From NCBI RefSeq assembly GCF_017487345.1, contig NZ_CP062006.1, forward strand, positions 2,672,001 through 2,736,000: a DNA stretch of 64,000 nucleotides, in the 5' to 3' direction. The position numbers and the translations under genes were made by a program. The notes beneath the pieces are model-generated. The model worked only from the letters and a program-made list of their open reading frames with translations. It did no database searches and was not told the origin of the DNA. The DNA comes from Brevundimonas pondensis. GTDB taxonomy: Bacteria > Pseudomonadota > Alphaproteobacteria > Caulobacterales > Caulobacteraceae. The stretch's first letter is position 1. The number at the start of each line of letters is the position of its first letter. Of this stretch, positions 9,327 to 19,365 are shown one piece after another.

Positions 9327-11618
9327 TCAGCTCGCCATCTTCAGTTCAGGACGATTGGATTTGCGGCGCCCGGCGATGACCAGGGCGTCGATGTCGAGGA
9401 TCAGGGCGACGCTGCCGTCGCCCAGAATGGTCGCGGCGGAGACGCCGTCGACGTGGCGGTAGTGGGTTTCCAGGCTCTTGATGACCACCTGGCGCTGGCC
9501 GTTGATGGCGTCCACCAGCAGGGCGGCGCGCGAGCCGGCCTCGGTCTCGACGATCATGACCACCCCGCCCGTCAGGGGCGTGGCGTCGTCGCGGAAGCCC
9601 ATGACCCGGCCCACGTCCACCAGAGGCACGAACTCCTCGCGGAAGCGGATCACGGCGTCATGACCGCCGACGTAATGGATATCCTCGACGCGCGGCGTCA
9701 GGCTTTCGACGATGGCCGACAGGGGCGCGACCAGGGTCTGATCGGCGGCGGACACCACCATGCCGTCCAGCACCGCCAGGGTCAGCGGCAGGCTGAGGGT
9801 GAAGGTCGAGCCCTTGCCCGGAACCGAGCTGATCGAGATGCGGCCGCCCAGGGCCTGGATCGAACGCTTGACCACGTCCATGCCCACGCCCCGGCCGGAG
9901 ACGTCGGTGATGGTCTCGGCGGTCGAGAAGCCCGGCAGGAAGATCAGGTTGTCGACCTCGTCGTCGGTCAGGACGGCGTCCTCGGCGATCAGGCCGCGAT
10001 CCACGGCGATGCCGCGCACGCGGGGGCGGTTGATGCCCTTGCCGTCGTCGGCGATCTCGATGACGATGCGGCCCGAGCGGTGCAGGGCGGCCAGGCGCAC
10101 GACACCCTCGGCGGGCTTGCCGGCGGCCTCTCTCTCTTCCGTGCTTTCCAGACCGTGGTCGATGGCGTTGCGCAGCATGTGGGTGATGGGCTCGGCCAGG
10201 CGCTCGACCACGGTCTTGTCGACCTCGGTGTCCTCGCCCGAGGTGACCAGACGCACGCGCTTGCCCGTCATATCAGCGACTTCGCGAACCAGACGCGGCA
10301 TGCGCTGGAACACCGACTTCACCGGCTGGGCGCGGATGGCCATGACGCTGTCCTGAATGTCGCGCGTCAACAGCTCCAGGTCCTCCAGACCCAGGGCGAT
10401 GTCGGACGAGCGGGCCAGGCCGCTCTCCATGACGCGCTGGGCCAGCATGGCCTGCTGGATGACCAGCTCGCCGACCACGTTGATCAGGCGATCCACCCGA
10501 TCCAGATCGACGCGGATGGTCACCGGGGCGACGGCGGCCGGGGCTGAAGGCGCGGCGGCCAGAGTCGGAGCCGGAGCGGCGGGCGCGACCGGCTTGGGCG
10601 CGGCGGCGACGGGCGCAGGGGTCGGAACCGAAGCCGCAGCAACGACTGGCGCGGGAGCTTCGACCGGGGCGACGGATTCGACCGGCGCGGCGGCCTTGGC
10701 CAGCAGGGCGGCGATGTCGAACTCAGGCTCGGCGGGGGCCGCGTCCAGAACCGGCAGAGGCGGCAGCGAGGCCTCGACCGCGGGCTGGGCGTCGCCCAGG
10801 GCGGTGATGCTCAGGTCGCAGTCCATCTCGACGAAGTCGAAGACGTCGCGAACGGCGGCTTCGGAGGCGTCGCCCGACAGCGCGATCGTCCAGATCAGGT
10901 GGGCGTCCTCGGCGTCCAGAGCGTCCAGCATGGGCAGGCCGCTGTCGTCCAGCTCGACCGAGGTCGGACCGAGGCGAGCCAGTTCGCGCAGCAGCAGGCT
11001 GACGTCGTTGGCGCTGGCGTAGAGACGCGGATGCGGGCGGAAGACGATGCGCCAGCCGGCGGCCGACGGCGCGGCCAGGCCGGGCAGGTCGAGCGGCGGC
11101 AGATCCAGCGAGGGCAGTTCGGCCGGGGCGCCGAAGTCGGCCAGGTCCAGCGTCAGGGGCGTGAAACCGAAGTCGTCTTCGTCAGCGGCGGCGGCGACCG
11201 GCGCGGGGGCGACCGAGGCGGCCACGCCGTGGGTCAGAACTTCCAGCTCGGCCACCAGACCGGCGGAACGCGCGGCATCGACCGGCGCGCCGGTCCCTTG
11301 AGCGGCGGCGATGTGGTCGGCCAGGACGTCGGAGGCGCGCAGCAGGGTCTTGATCGTGACGTCGTCGCATTCCTTGCGGCCCGAGCGCAGCTCGTCCATC
11401 AGGGTCTCGAAGACGTGGGCGAAGCGCACCAGGTCTTCAAGACCGAAGGCCCCTGCCCCGCCCTTGACCGAGTGGACGGCGCGGAAGACGGCGTTGATCG
11501 TCTCGATGTCGCCCTCGCCGGTCTCCAGCGCCAGCAGGTTGGCTTCCAGATCGCCCAGCAGTTCGCTGCACTCCTGGAAGAAGGTGACCTTGATGGCCTC
11601 GAACGGATCGTCGCTCAT
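9327..11618 (-). CDS. cheA: chemotaxis histidine kinase CheA
   Basis: This 763-residue kinase shows the full CheA architecture. The HPt domain has phospho-acceptor H49 in [14 protein letters not shown] second domain region lies around residues 190-270, followed by an alanine/proline-rich linker near 300-365. Dimerisation and ATPase domains follow, with N-box [14 protein letters not shown]-box [12 protein letters not shown] and [12 protein letters not shown], and a C-terminal CheW-like regulatory domain. It autophosphorylates under receptor control and passes phosphate to the three CheY proteins and CheB. The frame is intact over its whole length. Confidence 0.97.
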   Translation of the reverse strand: MSDDPFEAIKVTFFQECSELLGDLEANLLALETGEGDIETINAVFRAVHSVKGGAGAFGLEDLVRFAHVFETLMDELRSGRKECDDVTIKTLLRASDVLADHIAAAQGTGAPVDAARSAGLVAELEVLTHGVAASVAPAPVAAAADEDDFGFTPLTLDLADFGAPAELPSLDLPPLDLPGLAAPSAAGWRIVFRPHPRLYASANDVSLLLRELARLGPTSVELDDSGLPMLDALDAEDAHLIWTIALSGDASEAAVRDVFDFVEMDCDLSITALGDAQPAVEASLPPLPVLDAAPAEPEFDIAALLAKAAAPVESVAPVEAPAPVVAAASVPTPAPVAAAPKPVAPAAPAPTLAAAPSAPAAVAPVTIRVDLDRVDRLINVVGELVIQQAMLAQRVMESGLARSSDIALGLEDLELLTRDIQDSVMAIRAQPVKSVFQRMPRLVREVADMTGKRVRLVTSGEDTEVDKTVVERLAEPITHMLRNAIDHGLESTEEREAAGKPAEGVVRLAALHRSGRIVIEIADDGKGINRPRVRGIAVDRGLIAEDAVLTDDEVDNLIFLPGFSTAETITDVSGRGVGMDVVKRSIQALGGRISISSVPGKGSTFTLSLPLTLAVLDGMVVSAADQTLVAPLSAIVESLTPRVEDIHYVGGHDAVIRFREEFVPLVDVGRVMGFRDDATPLTGGVVMIVETEAGSRAALLVDAINGQRQVVIKSLETHYRHVDGVSAATILGDGSVALILDIDALVIAGRRKSNRPELKMAS

Positions 11619-11642
11619 CCTGTAGTCCTCAGTCTTCTGGGC

Positions 11643-12008
11643 TCAGGCCGCGACGCGACGAACGGCGTCGACCAGCTTGGCCGGGTCGAAGGGCTTGACG
11701 ATCCAGCCGGTGGCGCCGGCGTCGCGGGCGCGCTGCTTCTTGGCGGCGTCGCTCTCGGTCGTCAGGACCAGGACCGGGGTGGCCTTATGGTTGGGGTCCG
11801 CGCGCATGCCCTCGATGAAGCCGAAGCCGTCCATGCGGGGCATGTTGATGTCGGTGATGACAATGTCCGGGCTTTCGGCCTGGAGCACCTCCAGACCGTG
11901 GACCCCGTCCTCGGCCTGAACCACGCGATAGCCGGCGTCTTTCAACGCCAGCATCAGCATGTCGCGCATGGTGCGTGAGTCATCGACGGTGAGAACGGTC
12001 TTGGTCAT
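11643..12008 (-). CDS. cheY: chemotaxis response regulator CheY (first of cluster)
   Basis: A 121-residue single receiver domain with D9-D10, D53 in IVITDINMPRMDG, the threonine pair in VLTTES and K105 in WIVKPFDP. It lies between cheX and cheA as does cheYI in Caulobacter, and overlaps the cheX stop by four bases. With the two later CheY genes this makes three receivers for one kinase; sequence alone does not say which one binds the motor switch. Confidence 0.93.
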   Translation of the reverse strand: MTKTVLTVDDSRTMRDMLMLALKDAGYRVVQAEDGVHGLEVLQAESPDIVITDINMPRMDGFGFIEGMRADPNHKATPVLVLTTESDAAKKQRARDAGATGWIVKPFDPAKLVDAVRRVAA

Positions 12009-12286
12009 GCGGGTTCGCCTTGCATAGCGAGATCAGAGGCGGAGGCGCCGAAGGCGCTCCATTGCGAGGCGAAGGCCTCGGAAACATTGATGAAGGTCAA
12101 GGACTGACCGTCAGCGCGCCAGGTCGCCAGCGCCGACAGCAGGACCTGAAGGCAGAGGCCGCCCAGACGCTCGACAGCCGAGGCGTCCAGCGCCGTCTCC
12201 TGGCCGCGCACGGCCAGGAGCTGCGCCTTGAGGGGGTCGGCCGCGCGCAGGTCAAGCACGGCCGGAAGGGCGATCAGGGTCGACAT
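12005..12286 (-). CDS. cheX: STAS-domain protein, CheX of the Caulobacter-type cluster
   Basis: The 93-residue product begins [13 protein letters not shown] and has the beta-alpha pattern of an STAS domain (anti-sigma-antagonist fold): [20 protein letters not shown] corresponds to the loop that carries the phosphorylatable serine in that family. The start shares one base with the mcpA stop (TGATG). In Caulobacter the gene at this position is named cheX; it is not the CheC-family phosphatase of the same name. A role in modulating the receptor-kinase array is an inference from position. Confidence 0.75.
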   Translation of the reverse strand: MSTLIALPAVLDLRAADPLKAQLLAVRGQETALDASAVERLGGLCLQVLLSALATWRADGQSLTFINVSEAFASQWSAFGASASDLAMQGEPA

Positions 12287-14238
12287 CAGAACTCTTCCCA
12301 ACCGTCTTCGATCGGCTGCGCCTTGAGGGCGGCGCCGCCGCGACCGACGGTCTTGAGCGCGGCGATGGTCTGGGCCACCGGTTCCGGCGTGCGGGCCGGA
12401 GCGGGAGCCGCGGCCGGCGCCCGGCTTGCGCACGGCGACAGGCGCCGCGGCGTGGCCGGTGCGGAAACGCGACACCGAGGACGCCAGAACGTCGGCCTCC
12501 TGGGCCAGCGAGTGGCTGGCGGCGGTCGGCCGACTGCTCGACCATGGCCGCATTCTGCTGGGTCACCTGATCCATCTGGTTCACGGCGGTGTTGACCTGT
12601 TGCAGGCCGGTGGCCTGTTCCTGGGCCGAGGCCGAGATTTCCGAGACCAGGCCGTCGATTTCCGCCACGCGGCTGACGATGCGTTGCAGGGCCTCGCCGG
12701 TCTGACCGACCAGGGTCACGCCCGCCCCGACCTGCTGGCCCGAGGCGGAGATCAGGGTCTTGATCTCTTTCGCCGCCTCGGCCGAGCGCTGGGCCAGGGC
12801 CCGCACTTCGGAGGCCACGACCGCGAAACCACGACCGGCGTCGCCCGCGCGGGCGGCCTCGACCCCGGCGTTCAGGGCCAGAAGATTGGTCTGGAAGGCG
12901 ATCTCGTCGATGACGCCGATGATGTTGCCGATCTGGGCCGAGGACTGCTCGATGGCGGTCATGGCCTCGACGGCGTCGCGCACCACCTGACCGCTCTTCT
13001 CGGCGTCGCCGCGCGGCCTGGACCACGCCAGAGGCCTGACGGGCGCCGTCGGCGGTCCGGTTCACCGTGGCGGTGATCTCGTCCAGGGCGGCGGCGGTTT
13101 CCTCCAGGCTGGCGGCCTGCTGCTCGGTGCGGCGCGACAGGTCGTCCGAGGCCTGCGAAATCTCGCTGGAACCCGAACGGATGGCGGCGACATTGGTCAC
13201 GACTACGGCGACCGCCTGTTCCAGCTGCGAGATGGCGGCGTTGAAGTCGGTCTTCAGCTGCGCGGCCTTGGGCGAGACCTCGGCCGTCATGCGGTGGGTC
13301 AGGTCGCCGCCGGCCATGGCCTGCAGGCCCTCGGCCAGGGCGGTGATGGCGACTCGATCCTCTTCGGCGGCGCGGGCCTTCTCGGCCTCGACGCGGACGC
13401 GCTCCTCCTCGGCGGCGGCGCGCGTTGGGCCACGGCCTCGGCTTCCAGACGGGCGTTGGCGATGGCGGCGTCCTTGAAGGCCGTCACGGCCGAGGCCATC
13501 TGGCCGACCTCGTCCTTGCGGCCCATGGCCGGGACGATGATCGAGGTGTCGCCGCCGCCGCCGACGCATGGCCGAGGTCATCGACAGCAGGGGCTTGCCC
13601 AGCAGGTTGGTCAGCATGAAGGCCATGGCGGCGGCGATGATCAGGGCCAGAACGACGACCCCGCCGATCAGCACCATCCGCACCGACTTGGCGACGGTGT
13701 CCTGAACCTCGCCATAGACGCGGCTCTGCTGCGCCTTCTCTTCTTCGACCAGGGCTTCCAGCGCGTCCTCTGCCGGGCTGATATACTTGTCTGCGGCGCC
13801 TTCGCGACCGACCATGGCCACGGCCTGACCATAGGTCGCGGAGTCGGCGACCAGCACGCGTCCGGTCTCGACCACGTTCCGGGTCCATTCGGCGGCGGCG
13901 GCGCGAGCGGCGCGGACCTCATCCTCGCTGGTGCGGTCCAGCTGCGTGATCCGATCCAGGCTCTTGCCGAAATTCGCCGTGAGCGGACAGCCGCTCCAGA
14001 TAATAGGGGTCACGCGACAGCAGGAAGCCGCGATAGCTGCTCTCCTGGCGCGCCAGATAGAATTTGCGGACTCGGCCTCGCGCTGCACGGCGGAGGCGCG
14101 CACGCGGTCCATGCGCGCCTTCTCCAATGCATTGACCTGCATGAAGACCGTGCCGCCCATGGCGACGATCGCCAGGATGACCACGGCGAAGGCCGCCATT
14201 AGTTTTCTTTCGATCTTCAGATCGTTCAGCATGCTCAT
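12286..14238 (-). CDS. mcpA: methyl-accepting chemotaxis protein McpA (frameshifted in this sequence)
   Basis: This is a transmembrane chemoreceptor at the head of the che operon. The start MSMLNDLK has GGAG seven bases upstream. TM1 is [22 protein letters not shown]2 is near [24 protein letters not shown], followed by a HAMP region. The signalling hairpin reads [36 protein letters not shown] in a different frame from the N-terminus. At least six indels are inferred (about 13985, 13560, 13425, 13010, 12530 and 12425), and the frame returns to end in the CheR-docking-like tail GWEEF. Because the neighbouring che genes are intact, error is likelier than a pseudogene. Confidence 0.85.
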   Translation of the reverse strand: MSMLNDLKIERKLMAAFAVVILAIVAMGGTVFMQVNALEKARMDRVRASAVQREAESANSIWRARRAAIAASCCRVTPIIWSGCPLTANFGKSLDRITQLDRTSEDEVRAARAAAAEWTRNVVETGRVLVADSATYGQAVAMVGREGAADKYISPAEDALEALVEEEKAQQSRVYGEVQDTVAKSVRMVLIGGVVVLALIIAAAMAFMLTNLLGKPLLSMTSAMRRRRRRHLDHRPGHGPQGRGRPDGLGRDGLQGRRHRQRPSGSRGRGPTRAAAEEERVRVEAEKARAAEEDRVAITALAEGLQAMAGGDLTHRMTAEVSPKAAQLKTDFNAAISQLEQAVAVVVTNVAAIRSGSSEISQASDDLSRRTEQQAASLEETAAALDEITATVNRTADGARQASGVVQAARRRREERSGGARRRRGHDRHRAVLGPDRQHHRRHRRDRLPDQSSGPERRGRGRPRGRRRSWFRGRGLRSAGPGPALGRGGERDQDPDLRLGPAGRGGRDPGRSDRRGPATHRQPRGGNRRPGLGNLGLGPGTGHRPATGQHRREPDGSGDPAECGHGRAVGRPPPATRWPRRPTFWRPRCRVSAPATPRRLSPCASRAPAAAPAPARTPEPVAQTIAALKTVGRGGAALKAQPIEDGWEEF

Positions 14239-14270
14239 TGATCTTCTCCCCGGATTTCTGTTCAATCGAC

Positions 14271-14980
14271 TCAGAGCGCGAACGTCAGCGCGCCCACCAG
14301 GCGGCCGTCGTAGTTCTCGCCCAGCGCATGGCTGTCGGTGTCGTACCAGCGCAGATCAGCCGACAGCTTGTCGGTCAGCTTGTGCTTCACGCCGATGTTC
14401 CAGGCGGCGTATTCGGCCCCGCCGTCAGCGGTGCGGTCGGCGATGGCGACCGAGGCCTTGGTCCTGGGTCCGACTGAAACCGTGCCCTGCAGCTCGACCC
14501 ACCAGGCTTCACGCGTGCCGGCGAAACCATCAGGCGTATAGTTGACGCGCAGGCGGGTGTTGACCGGTCCCAGTTTGCGCGAGGCGTCGGCCTGGTATTC
14601 CCAGAAATTGGCGTCGACGCCGGCGCGCGCGCCGGCAGGTCACGGTTCGCCACCGAGAAGTCGAACTTGTAGCCGGCGGCTTCGGGACGCCAGCCGATGG
14701 CGCTGACGATCTCGGCGTCCGAGCCCTGCGACAGCTTGGCGGTGGAAGCGAAGACGCTGGCGTAGAAGTCGCCGCCCGAAATTTCCGAGCGTTCCGTTGA
14801 CGCTCGGGTCCCCGGCGCTCTTGCCCAGGCCCTTGCCGACGTATTCGCTGGCGACGCCGACCTGGACGTCTACCGCATGAGCCTGAACAGCCCCTGCCGC
14901 CATGAGGCCCGACAGGCCGACAAGGACGGAATGAAACGTGCGCCGTTCTGACGCCCATTGCTTTTCGTTTTGAAGAGCAT
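14271..14980 (-). CDS. TorF-type putative porin (frameshifted in this sequence)
   Basis: The mature N-terminus reads DVQVGVASEYVGKGL after a signal peptide ending AVQAHA, and the protein ends GALTFAL, a beta-strand ending in a hydrophobic residue. Both ends fit the TorF/gcw_chp family of outer-membrane proteins. The start at 14980 is chosen for GAGG five bases upstream. One missing base near 14935 would join it to the signal peptide, and further indels are needed near 14790 and 14640. The gene ends 32 bases before mcpA on the same strand, so read-through into the chemotaxis operon is possible. The solute is unknown. Confidence 0.6.
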
Positions 14981-15360
14981 TTTTACCTCAGTGATCCTGA
15001 GGTCGTTCTTGCGCTGACAAACGTAGATTTCTGTAAATCCAGAACTACGTAAAATCCCGCATAGTTCGGAAGATCACTGGCCGATTCCCCGTCCGCCCCG
15101 ACAGCATCAACCTCGCCTCACCCCAGAACCAAGACTTCAGAATTAATACACGAGAAACTATAGTAATCGCCATTTTTCTGCCCCTATAGAGGCCAGGAGG
15201 GCCGCCTGGAATCGAGATGATCAAGGTTACCCGACGAATTGCGTTAACTACGACCAATGTATAGAAGGCCCGCCGTGGCCAGATTCTATAGAACGCCTCA
15301 CCGCAAACCTCTGCATCCAAGACCCCGCCATTCCGTGAGGAAGACCTAATTCATCCCGCG
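14981..15360. other. AT-richer intergenic region between divergent porin and fixL-like genes
   Basis: About 380 bases without a gene, clearly less GC-rich than the surroundings. It must hold the promoters of the porin and of the FixL-like kinase. Besides the hairpin at 14985-15003 there is a gapped inverted repeat (ACGTAG ... CTACGT) near 15014-15050. I found no convincing FNR/FixK box and no tRNA. Confidence 0.5.
14985..15003 (-). promoter_or_regulatory. hairpin covering the porin ribosome binding site
   Basis: A perfect 7-bp inverted repeat (ACCTCAG / CTGAGGT) with a 5-base loop ends four bases before the ATG of the porin gene. The 3' arm contains GAGG, the only good ribosome binding sequence for that start. 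In the mRNA the hairpin would hide the site. This is read directly; regulation by it is inference. Confidence 0.5.
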
Positions 15361-16814
15361 ATGAAAAACATGCTGACAGCTGCAACGACCGCATCGCGTA
15401 GTCGTTGGGGCGGTTTGATTCTGGCGACCGTGGCGGTCGGCGGCGCCCTGGCGGCGCGCTTCCCTGCTCGAAGGGCTGGGCCACTTCTACTACCTGCCCA
15501 TGCTTCCTGCGGTGATCATCACGGCCCTGCTGGCTCGCCGCTCCGCCGTGGCTCTGGCCGTGGCCCTGTCCATCGCTCTGAACCTGATGCTGGTCCCGCG
15601 CGAGAGCGCCATCGACGCAGCGACCAACGCCGCCTTGTTCACCCTGGTGGCCTGGGCTGTGGCCGAAGTCTGCATCGGTTTGCGTCAACTGAGGGCGCAC
15701 GCCGATCTGCTGACCCACAGACTGGCCGCCCAGGATGCCTTGCTAAACACCGTCCTGACCACCGTGCCGGTCGTCACCCTTGAAACGGACGGTGCGATCC
15801 GGCGCATGAACCCTGCGGCGGCCCAGTTGTTCGGCATCGACGAAACCGCTGTTCGAGGCAGCGCCTTCGACAGCCTGGTGCCCGCCTTTGACACATCGGC
15901 CGTCTATCATCCGGAGATGACCTATGGCGCGCTGGAGTCGGCGGACGGTCACTGGAACGGAACACGTGCCGATGGCGTGACCTTCCCCTGAACATCCAGT
16001 GCGGCCGCGTCCCCGGTCCCGCGGGGAGAAGACCTGATCGCCCTTTGCCTGACCGACCTCAGTCGTTGGCACGCGGCCGACGCTCGGGCGCGTGAACTGC
16101 ACACCCAGCTGAACAAGGTCTGGCGGCTGAATTCCCTGGGCGAGATGGCCGCCACCCTGGCCCATGAGCTGAACCAGCCGCTCAGCGCCGCCGCCACCTA
16201 TCTGCACGCCAGCCAGATGGACATGGAGAAGGCGGGTCCGCTGGGCGACAGCGCCCTTCGCACCACGGAACTGGCCAAGACCCAATTGCTGCGCGCGGGC
16301 AAGATCATCCGCCGCATGCGCGAACTCCTGTCGCTGGAGGTACGATGCCTGGATCAGGAGCGCGCCTCATCAATGATCGAGGACCTGGGGCCGGTCCTGA
16401 CCATGATCGGCGCCGCCAAGGGCGTGACGATCCGCATGGACTTGCAGCGCGACACGGATCAGGTCCGCGCCGAGCGCATCCAATCCCAGCAAGCGATCGT
16501 CAATCTGGTCCGCAACGCGGTCGAAGCCGTGAGCGAACGGCCCGAGCCTGACGTCGTCATCAACGGTCGCGTCCTGTCTGAAACGCAATATGCGATCAGC
16601 GTCGAGGACAACGGCCCGGGTCTGGCCGACGATCAGGCCGAACACATGTTCCAGCCCATGACCTCGACCAAGTCCGGCGGCATGGGTCTGGGCCTGTCTG
16701 TCACGCGTACGATCGTGGAAAGTCACGGGGAAAGTTGACTGTCGCAAGAAGCGCTTTGGGGGAGCCGCCTTCTCGTTTAACCTGATCCGCGAAGCGGTCG
16801 GCGAGTACACATGA
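15361..16814 (+). CDS. FixL-like PAS sensor histidine kinase (frameshifted in this sequence)
   Basis: The N-terminal third is membrane-embedded: hydrophobic stretches around HFYYLPMLPAVIITALLARRS, AVALAVALSIALNLMLV and ALFTLVAWAVAEVC. A PAS domain follows (LLNTVLTTVPVVTLETDG to RADGVTFP). The kinase has H-box MAATLAHELNQPLSAAATY, the form typical of FixL, an N-box IVNLVRNAVEAV and G-boxes DNGPGLADD and GGMGLGLSV. Indels near 15463, 15988 and 16738 break the frame. The stop overlaps the response regulator start by four bases (ATGA). Oxygen sensing by heme is the FixL role, but the sequence does not prove it here. Confidence 0.8.
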
Positions 16815-17415
16815 GCCTCCATTCCGTATTCATCATCGACGACGACGCGGCGGTCCGCGATCCTTGCTGACGCTGCTGCGTGGCGAGGGGATCTCGCGCG
16901 CGCGGGTTCGCCAGCGGCGACGACTTCTTTTCCGCCCTGCCTGAAGATCCGATGGCCTGCGTCATCACCGACATGCGGATGCCCGGCATGGACGGCGCCG
17001 AGGTGGTTCGCCGCGTCGGAGAGAAGCGAGGCGCGGCCTGGCCGTCATCGTCATCACCGGTCACGCCGATGTGCCCATGGTGGTGCAGATGATGCGCTCG
17101 GGCGTGGTCGACTTCATCGAAAAGCCCTTTGATCCGCCCCGGCTGATCGAGACGGTGCGCGGCTGCCTGGCGCGCTTGACCGATCTGAACCAGCAACAGG
17201 GCGCGCGCGCAGCCGTCGAGTTGCGCCTGGCGCGCCTGACGCCGCGCGAGCGTCAGGTCTTCGACGCCCTGATCCACGGCGATTCCAACAAGGCCATCGC
17301 CCTGGCGTTGGACATCAGCCCGCGCACGGTGGAGGTCTTCCGCGCCAAGGTCATGACCAAGATGGAGGCGGACAGCCTGTCGGCCCTGGTCCGCATGGGT
17401 ATGACCCTGGGCTAG
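16811..17415 (+). CDS. FixJ-like response regulator (frameshifted in this sequence)
   Basis: About 200 residues. The receiver begins MSLHSVFIIDDDAAVRD, with phospho-acceptor in ACVITDMRMPGMDG, VITGHADVPMVVQMM and lysine in DFIEKPFDPP; the LuxR-type DNA-binding domain reads LTPRERQVFDALIHGDSNKAIALALDISPRTVEVFRAKVM. This two-domain layout and the KPFDPPRL signature are those of FixJ. Indels near 16860, 16900 and 17035 disrupt the frame. Translational overlap with the kinase gene makes the two a cognate pair. Targets are unknown. Confidence 0.85.
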
Positions 17416-17512
17416 GACGAGGCCGCCTCCCTGGCCTTTGGACGTTTCGTCGTCTTGCAGCCACAGGCCTTGCGGCGCGTTATGATGGCTCCCTTCGCGT
17501 CAGGAGCCGCCC

Positions 17513-18958
17513 ATGTCCGATCCCGCCCGCCTGCTTCGCCGCCAGGCCTATGTCGACGGCCGCTGGATCGACGCCGACGACGGCGCGACCTTCGAGGTGA
17601 CCAACCCGGCGACAGGCGAGGTGCTGGCCAGCGCGCCCGACATGGGCGCGGCCGAGACCCGGCGCGCCGTCGCCGCCGCCGAGGCCGCGAGGAAGCCCTG
17701 GGCCGCAAAGACGGCGGGTGAACGCGCCCGCATCCTGCGCCGCTGGTTCGACCTGATGATGAGCGAGCAGGAGGGCGCTGGGGCGCCTGCTGACGCGCGA
17801 GCAGGGCAAGAGCCTGACCGAGGCCAGGGGCGAGATCGCCTATGCCGCCAGCTTCATCGAATGGTTCGCCGAAGAGGGAAAGCGGACCTATGGCGAGGTC
17901 ATCCCGACCTATGACGCTTCCAAGCGTCTGATGACCCTGCGCCAGCCGGTCGGGGTGGTGGGGGCCATCACCCCATGGAACTTCCCGCCGCCATGATCAC
18001 CCGCAAGGTCGGCCCGGCCCTGGCCGCCGGCTGCGCCGTGGTGCTCAAGCCCGCCAGTCAGACGCCGCTGACGGCCCTGGCCCTGGCCGTTCTGGCGGAA
18101 GAAGCGGGCTTTCCACCCGGCCTTTTCAACGTCGTCACCGGCTCGGCCTCGGCCATCGGCGGCGAGCTGACGTCCAATGAGATGGTGCGCAAGATCAGCT
18201 TTACCGGCTCAACCGAAATCGGCCGCCTGCTGATGAAGCAGTCGTCGGAGACCATCAAGAAGATGAGCCTGGAGCTGGGCGGCAACGCTCCCTTCCTGGT
18301 CTTCGACGACGCCGATGTGGACGCCGCAGTGGCGGGCGCCGTGGCCTCCAAATATCGCAATGCGGGTCAGACCTGCGTCTGCACCAACCGCTTCTATGTC
18401 CAGGCGGCGGTCCACGATGAGTTCGTCGCCAAGCTGACCAAGGCGAGCGAGGCGCTGAAGGTCGGAAACGGCCTGGACGACGGCGTCCAGATCGGCCCCC
18501 TGATCGACGAGAAGGCGGTGAAGAAGGTCGAGGAACACGTCGCCGACGCCCTGGCCAAGGGCGCGACCCTGCTGACCGGCGGAGCCCGCCATGAGCTGGG
18601 CATGACCTTCTTCCAGCCGACCGTCCTGTCGGGCGTGACCCAGGACATGAAGATGTGCCGCGAGGAGACCTTCGGCCCCGTCTCCGGCGTCGTCCGCTTC
18701 GAAACAGAAGAAGAAGGGATCGCCCTGGCCAACGACACCATCTTTGGTCTGGCCGGCTACTTCTATGCGCGCGACCTGAGCCGTGTCTGGCGCGTGGCCG
18801 AGGCTCTGGAGACCGGCATGATCGGCGTCAACACCGGCCTGATCTCCACCGAGGTCGCGCCCTTCGGCGGGATCAAGCAGTCTGGCCAAGGCCGCGAAGG
18901 CTCCAGCCACGGCATCGAGGACTACCTGGAGATCAAGTACCTCTGCATGGGCCTGTAG
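17513..18958 (+). CDS. gabD: NAD(P)-dependent succinate-semialdehyde dehydrogenase-like aldehyde dehydrogenase (frameshifted)
   Basis: About 480 residues in total. The catalytic cysteine is in [12 protein letters not shown] and the general base glutamate in [20 protein letters not shown]; the cofactor loop reads [11 protein letters not shown]. This set, with [26 protein letters not shown] at the end, is characteristic of GabD-type enzymes that oxidise succinate semialdehyde to succinate. Two one-base indels near 17772 and 17983 split the frame; the second lies in the GAITPWNFP segment. No gabT is nearby, so other aldehydes are possible. It follows the fixJ-like gene on the same strand by about 100 bases. 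Confidence 0.85.
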
Positions 18959-18970
18959 GCCCTGAAGACG

Positions 18971-19126
18971 TCAGTCTTCGGAGAGCGCCTCATCCTCGCC
19001 TTCGGCGCGACCGGCGGCCTTGGCCGCGCGCTTGGCGGCCTTCGCCGCCGCCTTGGCCTCGGCCTTCTTGGCCTCCGCGCGCTCGCGTTCCTGTCGTTCA
19101 AAGCTGTAGTTGGGCTTGCGGGCCAT
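18971..19126 (-). CDS. small highly charged conserved protein (51 aa)
   Basis: This 51-residue protein begins MARKPNYSFERQERERAEAK and continues as an alanine/lysine-rich helix, ending in an acidic tail (EGEDEALSED). The frame is open from ATG at 19126 to TGA at 18971. From memory, short proteins starting MARKPNYSFERQERE occur widely in Caulobacterales and related alphaproteobacteria, which supports reality despite the low complexity. The N-terminal 15 residues are the distinctive part. Function unknown; a nucleic-acid-binding or ribosome-associated role would fit the composition but is a guess. Confidence 0.75.
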   Translation of the reverse strand: MARKPNYSFERQERERAEAKKAEAKAAAKAAKRAAKAAGRAEGEDEALSED

Positions 19127-19365
19127 GGATGTCCTCGCGCCAGGCCGCCGAACGGCGACGTCAGACCTTCATGTGGCGGCAGTCGCCGTCCGGGACAACA
19201 GGGAAACCTCCCTGTTCTGACATTCGGACAGGACAGACGCCGCCGTTCGACCAAAGTCGCTCTCTCCAAAGCCCGCGACCTGCTGTCACTCTCCCTTTCG
19301 ACGATCCGGCAACAGGATCGCGAGGAAACGGCCGCGCCACGCGGCTCTAAAGGAAGGGACTGCCC

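Noticed and set aside
12005..12553. A longer version of the CheX frame extending into mcpA
   Set aside because: The extra 89 residues are an arginine-rich out-of-frame reading of the receptor gene. The ATG at 12286, overlapping the mcpA stop as TGATG, is the plausible start.
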